Source: an uncultured Candidatus Peregrinibacteria bacterium
GTDB lineage: Bacteria > Patescibacteriota > Gracilibacteria > Peribacterales > Peribacteraceae
Direction of reading: 5' to 3'
Assembly: GCA_903825315.1 (NCBI GenBank)
Contig: CAIKAD010000001.1
Location: 434,001 to 498,000 of the forward strand
Length of the DNA: 64,000 nt
Position 1 is the stretch's first letter; the number at the start of each line of letters is the position of its first letter. The notes beneath the pieces were generated by a model. That model ran no database searches. It had not been told where the DNA came from and saw only the letters and a list, made by a program, of their open reading frames with translations. A program made the translations under genes and the position numbers. Below, in pieces: positions 59,264 through 64,000 of this stretch.

Positions 59264-60007
59264 ATGGCAAACGGAACACGCACACGACGACTGTTCGACC
59301 CCTCATCGGACGAGCCCTTCAAGATCAGCAGATCCAAAATGGAAATGTTTCTCAAATGCCCACGGTGTTTTTACCTCGATCGTCGTCTGGGAATTAGTCA
59401 GGTATCCGGTCCGGCATTTACGCTTAACACTGCCGTCGATCATCTTCTAAAAAAGGAGTTCGATATGTACCGTTCACGGGGGGAACCGCATCCACTCATG
59501 CAAACGTTTGGAGTGGAAGCCGTTCCTTTCCAGCACCATTCTCTGGAAGACTGGCGCGATAACCGCAAAGGCATCCAGTTCCAGGATAAAGCATCACACT
59601 TTCTCTTTTTTGGAGCTATTGATGACATCTGGGTCAACGCAGACGGTGAATTGCACGTGGTCGACTACAAATCAACGAGCATCAGTGGGACAGTGACTCT
59701 CGAGGGTGAATGGAAGGAGGCCTACAAGCGTCAGGTGGAAATGTACCAGTGGCTCTTCCGTCAGAACGGCTTCCCGGTCTCCTCCACAGCTTTCTTCGTG
59801 TATGTGAACGGGGACAAGTCGAAGGCAGGATTTGACGGACGACTGGAATTTAGTATGCAGATACTTCCGCATGACGGAGATGACTCCTGGGTGGCCGAGG
59901 CTTTGCAGGAGGCACGCCTTTGCCTGGAACGGGATACGCTTCCCCCGTCTCATCCGGACTGCGAATGGTGTTCTTATCGGAGGGTTGCGAAGGAAGTGGA
60001 GGGTTGA
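59264..60007 (+). CDS. PD-(D/E)XK nuclease of the RecB/Cas4-like family
   Basis: The product (247 aa) has ISRSKMEMFLKCPRCFYL at the N-terminus, the catalytic Asp in FGAIDDIWV and D-x-K in HVVDYKSTS, and the QVEMYQWL helix of motif Q-x3-Y. Two Cys of the first segment (CPRC) and two at the C-terminus (DCEWCSY) fit the four ligands of a [4Fe-4S] cluster, as in Cas4 and AddB. It should cut or process DNA ends. There is no CRISPR array or Cas gene nearby. TACAAT (59252-59257) ends 6 nt before ATG, fixing the start. It lies 47 nt before a tRNA-Ser gene. Confidence 0.85.
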   Translation: MANGTRTRRLFDPSSDEPFKISRSKMEMFLKCPRCFYLDRRLGISQVSGPAFTLNTAVDHLLKKEFDMYRSRGEPHPLMQTFGVEAVPFQHHSLEDWRDNRKGIQFQDKASHFLFFGAIDDIWVNADGELHVVDYKSTSISGTVTLEGEWKEAYKRQVEMYQWLFRQNGFPVSSTAFFVYVNGDKSKAGFDGRLEFSMQILPHDGDDSWVAEALQEARLCLERDTLPPSHPDCEWCSYRRVAKEVEG

Positions 60008-60053
60008 GATTTGCTGGAATAGGCAAAGTGACTCTGTATACTCCTCCATGCGC

Positions 60054-60147
60054 GGAGAGGTGGCTGAGTGGTCGAAAGCGCCACACTGCTAATGTGGTAT
60101 ACGGTTTTAAACCCGTATCGAGGGTTCGAATCCCTCCCTCTCCGCCA
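60054..60147 (+). tRNA. tRNA-Ser (anticodon GCT)
   Basis: Class II fold: acceptor GGAGAGG/CCTCTCC, D-arm GCTGAGTGGTCGAAAGC, anticodon stem CCACA/TGTGG with loop CTGCTAA, long variable arm (TACGGTTTTAAACCCGTA), T-loop TTCGAAT, encoded CCA. TATACT (60037-60042) ends 11 nt before the mature 5' end. Confidence 0.96.
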
Positions 60148-60225
60148 TGATTTGGGACCATTGAAACTATTTACTTAGGCATTTATATGGCTCAGGGACT
60201 TCATAGCTGTTGTCCTGGAAATCTT

Positions 60226-61053
60226 TCAGTGAAGATTGTTAGGTGTTTGAAAGAGATTCTGATCCGATTCTTGGAGATTCCGAACTGTCTCGGCAGTTTC
60301 TAAAAGCTCTGGTATTTGAGTTTCAAAGTTTGGCATATGCGGCAATAACGTTACGATTCCATACGTTCCTAAAACTATCGCGCATAACAAAAATGCCCAT
60401 GCAAATACTCTAAATTCTCCCCGGAATAAAAAGAACACAATGCATGCAGTAATGAAATATCCAAAGCCCATAATGTATATGGGACTTGTGAAACCTAATA
60501 GTTGGGTTAGAGGGAGGACTGAATTCCCGGTAAAACTAATAAAGGAAAAACTAAAACAAAATAAGATCACACTTCCTAGCAAGGCAAATGAGATCTGGGT
60601 AGCACGAGAAGCCTGTTTGCAAATTAAACTTGATGGTTTTGGAGATCCCTTCTTTATAGTTTCAGTGCTAATTATGTTCGATCGTAAGAACTTTCGGTAG
60701 GAAAAGAGATAGTACACTAAAGGAAAGAGGATTACTGCTCTCCCCGTCGTCACAAACATGATGAAAGTGGTACCTGCAAGCCAGATCCATTGATCACGTG
60801 CAACTACTATTATAAAGAAGGCTACACTCGTGAAGCAGGTAAGAATTATAGCAACCAACCCCCACGCATCGACCATTTGTTTGTCATAGATTACTTCTGG
60901 ACCAGATTGATCAAAGACCTGCTTGAGGAGAAATATCATTGATAATAAGATTGAAAAATAACATACGAGTAAAAGGACGTCCACGAACATCCTTTGGGAC
61001 CTCGCATGCTTCTTTAATAATTCATCAATATTCATATTGAGCAAGGCAAACAT
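60226..61053 (-). CDS. AT-rich multi-pass membrane protein of unknown function
   Basis: The product (275 aa) has about seven hydrophobic helices (LLLVCYFSILLSMIFLL, GLVAIILTCFTSVAFFIIVV, FALLGSVILFCFSFSFISF among them) and a polar N-terminal segment. No conserved motif is recognised. The nucleotide composition is clearly more A/T-rich than the flanking genes, and it lies just behind tRNA-Ser(GCT), which fits a transferred insertion next to a tRNA. The start is supported by TACGAT (61060-61065) ending 6 nt before ATG. The longer frame to 61119 is less likely. Confidence 0.6.
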   Translation of the reverse strand: MFALLNMNIDELLKKHARSQRMFVDVLLLVCYFSILLSMIFLLKQVFDQSGPEVIYDKQMVDAWGLVAIILTCFTSVAFFIIVVARDQWIWLAGTTFIMFVTTGRAVILFPLVYYLFSYRKFLRSNIISTETIKKGSPKPSSLICKQASRATQISFALLGSVILFCFSFSFISFTGNSVLPLTQLLGFTSPIYIMGFGYFITACIVFFLFRGEFRVFAWAFLLCAIVLGTYGIVTLLPHMPNFETQIPELLETAETVRNLQESDQNLFQTPNNLH

Positions 61054-61200
61054 CTTTATATCGTAAAAGGCTAATGGAGCGATTACAGATATGCTAAATG
61101 AATGATAATTACTAAACAAGTATCCAAACAGGCTTGAAGAAATTGTATATCTTCTTTTAAAAGAATCCGTAAATTCTTAAATTATTAACGCAAGTTACTC

Positions 61201-61764
61201 TCAACTATTCGCGACCTTTGGCGGATCTACAAACTCAGGGAACGTGTTCTTTACGCCAGCTGTGATTACTTGAAATGGTCCGGCTTCTATGAACGTCTTT
61301 TCCAGCATATCCAATACTTCTTCACTAATGATAATACAACCCATACTGCGATATCTCTGATTGGATGAAAGCATCATTGCTCCGTCCCTGTGGCCATGCA
61401 AACCGTAACTTGTCCGTTCACCTTCATGATACATGCGTAGAAATCTTCCCGTTGGTCCAAAGGTCACATGGTCGCCTTTGATGTCTTTCGATTCTACGGT
61501 CCATGTCTGCTCGGGTGTAGCTGCAAAGTATGTTTTACCGATGTAGTGGACCGTACGCTGTTGTCCCGTGGCAACAGGGAATGTCGTATACGTACCGTCA
61601 AAGTGAACAAGGTATCCGGAATTCGTTTTAACGTTAACGATAAACCGGTCTCCTGCCCAAGGCATCCAGGACGAGAGGGGGACAAACCCTGCTGCAGATG
61701 TGTGTACTGCCGGGAAAAGGGCAGCAACGACAACGCCGGCGATAACGAAATATCTGCGTCGCAA
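61201..61764 (-). CDS. Secreted L,D-transpeptidase-like protein (YkuD family)
   Basis: The product from a TTG start is 187 aa. A signal peptide (YFVIAGVVVAALFPAVHTSAA) leads to a catalytic domain with SYGLHGHRDGAMM (His) and YRSMGCIIISEEV, where Cys is the nucleophile in place of the usual S-H-G-C. YkuD enzymes make 3-3 cross-links in peptidoglycan or attach proteins to it. The changed motif (S-M-G-C) and missing Arg after it make activity less certain. A full promoter is visible: TTGACA (61795-61800), 16 nt, TAGCAT (61773-61778), then 8 nt to the TTG. Confidence 0.78.
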   Translation of the reverse strand: MRRRYFVIAGVVVAALFPAVHTSAAGFVPLSSWMPWAGDRFIVNVKTNSGYLVHFDGTYTTFPVATGQQRTVHYIGKTYFAATPEQTWTVESKDIKGDHVTFGPTGRFLRMYHEGERTSYGLHGHRDGAMMLSSNQRYRSMGCIIISEEVLDMLEKTFIEAGPFQVITAGVKNTFPEFVDPPKVANS

Positions 61765-61917
61765 AGCGTACCATGCTACATTGTTATCTATACTTGTCAA
61801 TGGAGTGAGGTGTCCGTAAGGACACCATTTATGTATCGTTAAAGTATTACATATAGCTAAACGGGAATTAGCGTACAAAACTATCCGAAAATTGCATTCG
61901 TTCTTACAATACCTCGT

Positions 61918-62853
61918 GTGTCAGTGAAGGACTTCCCCCATATCTCCGTACTCGGAGAAGGCCATCATCCTTGTGTGTTTGATGTGCTGTTGCCTGAGAA
62001 GGGAAACAAAGTCCTGGATGCAACGCTGGGTTTGGGAGGGCATGCGGAGAGCTTCCTGCGTACGATCGGACCCTCCGGTCACCTCTATGCCATAGATGCT
62101 GACCAGGACAATCTAGATACGGCAAAAGCCAGGTTGTCTATATATGGAGGCAACGTCACGTATTTCCATACAAACTTTCGTAACACTTTCCATCTCGAAC
62201 TACCGCCATTGGACATCATATTTGCGGATCTGGGATTAAGTTCTCCACATCTTGATGATGCTTCTCGAGGTTTTACTTTTCACGAGGACGCTCCGCTCGA
62301 TATGCGTTTTGACAAATTGAAAGGGCAGAGCGCAGCGGAGATGTTGTCCTCTTCCTCCGAGGAAGACATTGCATTCATGCTTGTACGTTATGGCGAAGTG
62401 CGGGGGTATCGGCGTTTAGCTTCTGCACTCTATCAGGAGTTGAGACGGGGGGGAGGACTTGCGACGACCGGCGCACTGCGCCGCATCGTGGAGCGCGTGT
62501 ACGGATACAAAGCAAATATAGTGTTACCACAGGTGTTTCAGGCATTTCGCATTGCCGTTAATGATGAGCTTGGTGCACTCCAGCAGTTTATTACAGACGC
62601 ACCTGCACTTCTCAAGGAAGGAGGAAGAATGGGTGTCATAAGCTTTCATTCGCTGGAAGACCGCATGGTAAAGAGAGAGTTTAAAAGACTCTCGGCTCCA
62701 AAAATGGATGAGCGCACCGGTGCAATCTCAGAAAAGGCAAGCTTTTCCATACTTACAAAAAAACCTGTTGCACCGTCTCTCTCGGAAATTGCACAGAATC
62801 CCCGTGCGCGCAGCGCCAAATTTAGAGCCATCGTGAGGGAACACTCAGCATAA
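61918..62853 (+). CDS. rsmH: 16S rRNA (cytosine-N4) methyltransferase RsmH
   Basis: RsmH methylates C1402 of 16S rRNA. The product (311 aa) starts at a GTG, with the SAM-binding VLDATLGLGGHAESFL, FADLGLSSPHLDDASRGFTF, and C-terminal GGRMGVISFHSLEDRMVK and NPRARSAKFRAI. The usual 'S' in the loop GGGGHS is A here, a minor change. TACAAT (61905-61910) ends 7 nt before the GTG. It is followed by a small FtsL-like gene, as in the division (dcw) cluster. Confidence 0.94.
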   Translation: MSVKDFPHISVLGEGHHPCVFDVLLPEKGNKVLDATLGLGGHAESFLRTIGPSGHLYAIDADQDNLDTAKARLSIYGGNVTYFHTNFRNTFHLELPPLDIIFADLGLSSPHLDDASRGFTFHEDAPLDMRFDKLKGQSAAEMLSSSSEEDIAFMLVRYGEVRGYRRLASALYQELRRGGGLATTGALRRIVERVYGYKANIVLPQVFQAFRIAVNDELGALQQFITDAPALLKEGGRMGVISFHSLEDRMVKREFKRLSAPKMDERTGAISEKASFSILTKKPVAPSLSEIAQNPRARSAKFRAIVREHSA

Positions 62854-62896
62854 CCGTCAACTGCCTTTGTACGCTGCATTCACTTACAATTGCACC

Positions 62897-63280
62897 GTGA
62901 GCGTTTCGAATTCGCCATCGGGAAACGTGCCAAAACGGGCTTCACTCGGACGTCTGGTATCGCAAAGTACAGCACTTCTTATGGTGTGCATCGGCACGCT
63001 TATCTTTGTCCTCGCATTGTTTATTCTCTTCCACCAGAATGCGACAGCCACCAAAGGGTATGAACTGCGCGGACTTGAACGGGAACGAACCATGTTGTTA
63101 CTGGAACAGGAAGTTCTCAATATGGAGATTGCCGAAGCGCAGTCTCTGCAGCATCTCCAGCATGAGGAGCAAATTCAGAGAATGAGCGTTGTATCCAAGC
63201 CAAGGTACGTGAAAACTGTTCTTCCCATGGTCACGCGACAAACGTCATCCGCGACGTCTTCTTCTGGATCCAGACCATGA
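62897..63280 (+). CDS. FtsL-like single-pass membrane protein
   Basis: The product (127 aa) starts at a GTG, set by TACAAT (62885-62890) ending 6 nt before it. It has a Ser-rich cytoplasmic head, one helix (ALLMVCIGTLIFVLALFILF) and a coiled coil outside the membrane (LERERTMLLLEQEVLNMEIA). This architecture and the position directly after rsmH match FtsL of the divisome, which links FtsB and the transpeptidase. FtsL is poorly conserved in sequence, so the call rests on order and layout. The following ftsI is absent; pyruvate kinase comes next on the other strand. Confidence 0.65.
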   Translation: MSVSNSPSGNVPKRASLGRLVSQSTALLMVCIGTLIFVLALFILFHQNATATKGYELRGLERERTMLLLEQEVLNMEIAEAQSLQHLQHEEQIQRMSVVSKPRYVKTVLPMVTRQTSSATSSSGSRP

Positions 63281-63286
63281 AAGCTA

Positions 63287-64000
63287 TCAACTGATCTGAC
63301 GCATCTGGATGGTATTGACGGAAGTGTCTCCGGCCTTGGTGTCGGATACGAGCACCACATGATCTCCCGGCTGGAGAAGCCCAAGCCTCTCCGCTTCATC
63401 CATGGCGACGCGCACAGTCTCTTCCGGATCTTCGCTGAACATAATGAGAACCGGCAGAACACCGTAGGAAAGCTGGAGTGCCCGTTGCGTCGTTTCCTGT
63501 TCCGTAAAGGCAATTATGGGAACATTGGGACGAAACCGTGAAATGTCCCGAGCTGTTGCCCCACTCTTCGTCATGACGAAGAGTGCGGATGCGTGTGTGG
63601 ACACGGCAAGTGTTGCGGCAGCATGTGCCCGTGCTTCCCGCTCGTTGAGCTCAGGGGCTTCCGCCAGGGTGAAGTTCTGAAACAAATGTTCTTCCGTTGC
63701 CTTGAGAACACGGTCCATAGCATCGACGGATTCCAGAGGGAATTCGCCGCTTGCCGTTTCGCCGGATAACATGGTCGCATCTGTACGTGTAGAAGCGGCA
63801 TGGGCGATATCCGTCACTTCTGCCCGCGTTGGCATGGGGGCATCAATCATGCTCTCCAGCATGTGTGTCGCCACAATGACCGGCTTCCCGGCTCGGCGCG
63901 TTTCCTCCACTATGTCATCCTGAATCGCAGGGACGGTCTCGAAGGGTACTTCCACTCCCAGATCACCACGCGCCATCATGATGCCGTCGGAAGCTGCAAT
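63287..64000 (-). CDS. pyk: Pyruvate kinase (N-terminal part outside window)
   Basis: This is the C-terminal 237 residues of pyruvate kinase, which makes pyruvate and ATP from phosphoenolpyruvate. Visible landmarks are SDGIMMARGDLGVEVPFE, the KPVIVATHMLESMID signature, ADATMLSGETASGEFP-like wording (TDATMLSGETASGE) and the C-terminal regulatory domain (TKSGATARDISRFRP, QPGDHVVLVSDTKAG). The frame is open at the right edge. It ends 6 nt from the convergent FtsL-like gene. Confidence 0.94.
   Translation of the reverse strand: MAASDGIMMARGDLGVEVPFETVPAIQDDIVEETRRAGKPVIVATHMLESMIDAPMPTRAEVTDIAHAASTRTDATMLSGETASGEFPLESVDAMDRVLKATEEHLFQNFTLAEAPELNEREARAHAAATLAVSTHASALFVMTKSGATARDISRFRPNVPIIAFTEQETTQRALQLSYGVLPVLIMFSEDPEETVRVAMDEAERLGLLQPGDHVVLVSDTKAGDTSVNTIQMRQIS

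Noticed and set aside
1-64000. Alternative genetic code with UGA read as glycine
   Set aside because: Many clear genes (holA, lemA, tmk and others) end in TGA at the expected family length, and no conserved gene contains internal TGA, so UGA is a stop here.
1-64000. CRISPR array, insertion sequence, integrase or prophage
   Set aside because: No regularly spaced direct repeats with unique spacers, no transposase or integrase domain, and no cluster of phage structural genes were seen. The only tandem repeats are in frame inside the 56-59 kb gene.

Overview
The window looks like a chromosome segment of a Candidate Phyla Radiation bacterium, most likely from the Peregrinibacteria/Peribacteria. 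This is an inference from gene content: S-layer-homology proteins, serine-run linkers, cohesin/dockerin proteins, prepilins, a sortase, and a reduced but partly biosynthetic core metabolism. GC content looks moderate, roughly 50-55 percent by eye. UGA is used as a stop throughout, so the UGA=Gly recoding of Gracilibacteria/SR1 does not apply. There are no rRNA genes, insertion sequences, integrases or CRISPR arrays. Five tRNA genes are present: Leu-TAA, Leu-CAG, Pro-CGG, Ser-TGA and Ser-GCT.

Layout. 0-5.1 kb: the end of an Nramp-family transporter, two prepilins, and a three-gene operon encoding a dockerin protein, a cohesin-like/FN3 protein and a C-terminally anchored surface protein. 5.2-14.9 kb: holA, greA, an SDR enzyme, a large carB, an SLH protein, an EamA transporter and dgkA. 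15-31 kb: tRNA-Leu, sortase, mnmA/prfA, an ACP-like protein, purF-purD, folD, tmk, an SLH/beta-propeller protein, and groES-groEL under a CIRCE/promoter element. 31-41 kb: secreted proteins and lipoproteins, a Wzy-type polymerase, a GerMN protein, lemA/TPM and a PKD membrane protein. 41-46 kb: tsaD and lgt, divergent, then rnhB, a Mur ligase and riboflavin kinase. 46-55 kb: a PMT-type glycosyltransferase, transketolase, a C39-like peptidase, an SLH-cupredoxin protein, a TalC-type transaldolase, an M23 peptidase and a ROK kinase. 55-59 kb: an ECF-type sigma factor followed by a 965-residue secreted Asn/Ser-rich repeat protein. 59-64 kb: a RecB/Cas4-like nuclease, tRNA-Ser, an L,D-transpeptidase, rsmH with an FtsL-like gene, and the end of pyruvate kinase.

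How the genes fit together. A large share of the window builds or decorates the cell surface: lipoproteins and their Lgt, SLH proteins, the cohesin/dockerin/sortase set, prepilins, peptidoglycan enzymes and surface glycan enzymes. The metabolic genes belong to nucleotide synthesis (purF, purD, carB, tmk, folD), the non-oxidative pentose phosphate route (tkt, talC) and glycolysis (ROK sugar kinase, pyk).

The strongest non-gene signal concerns gene starts. More than 25 genes have a TANNNT-type -10 hexamer ending 6-8 nt before the start codon, which predicts leaderless mRNAs. Genes that do have a leader lack a Shine-Dalgarno sequence and mostly carry a C/T-rich tract instead. This rule fixed many starts here and exposed several small genes under 60 codons. 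Two other leads stand out: the sigma factor beside the repeat-fibre gene, and the cohesin/dockerin operon with a sortase encoded elsewhere in the window.
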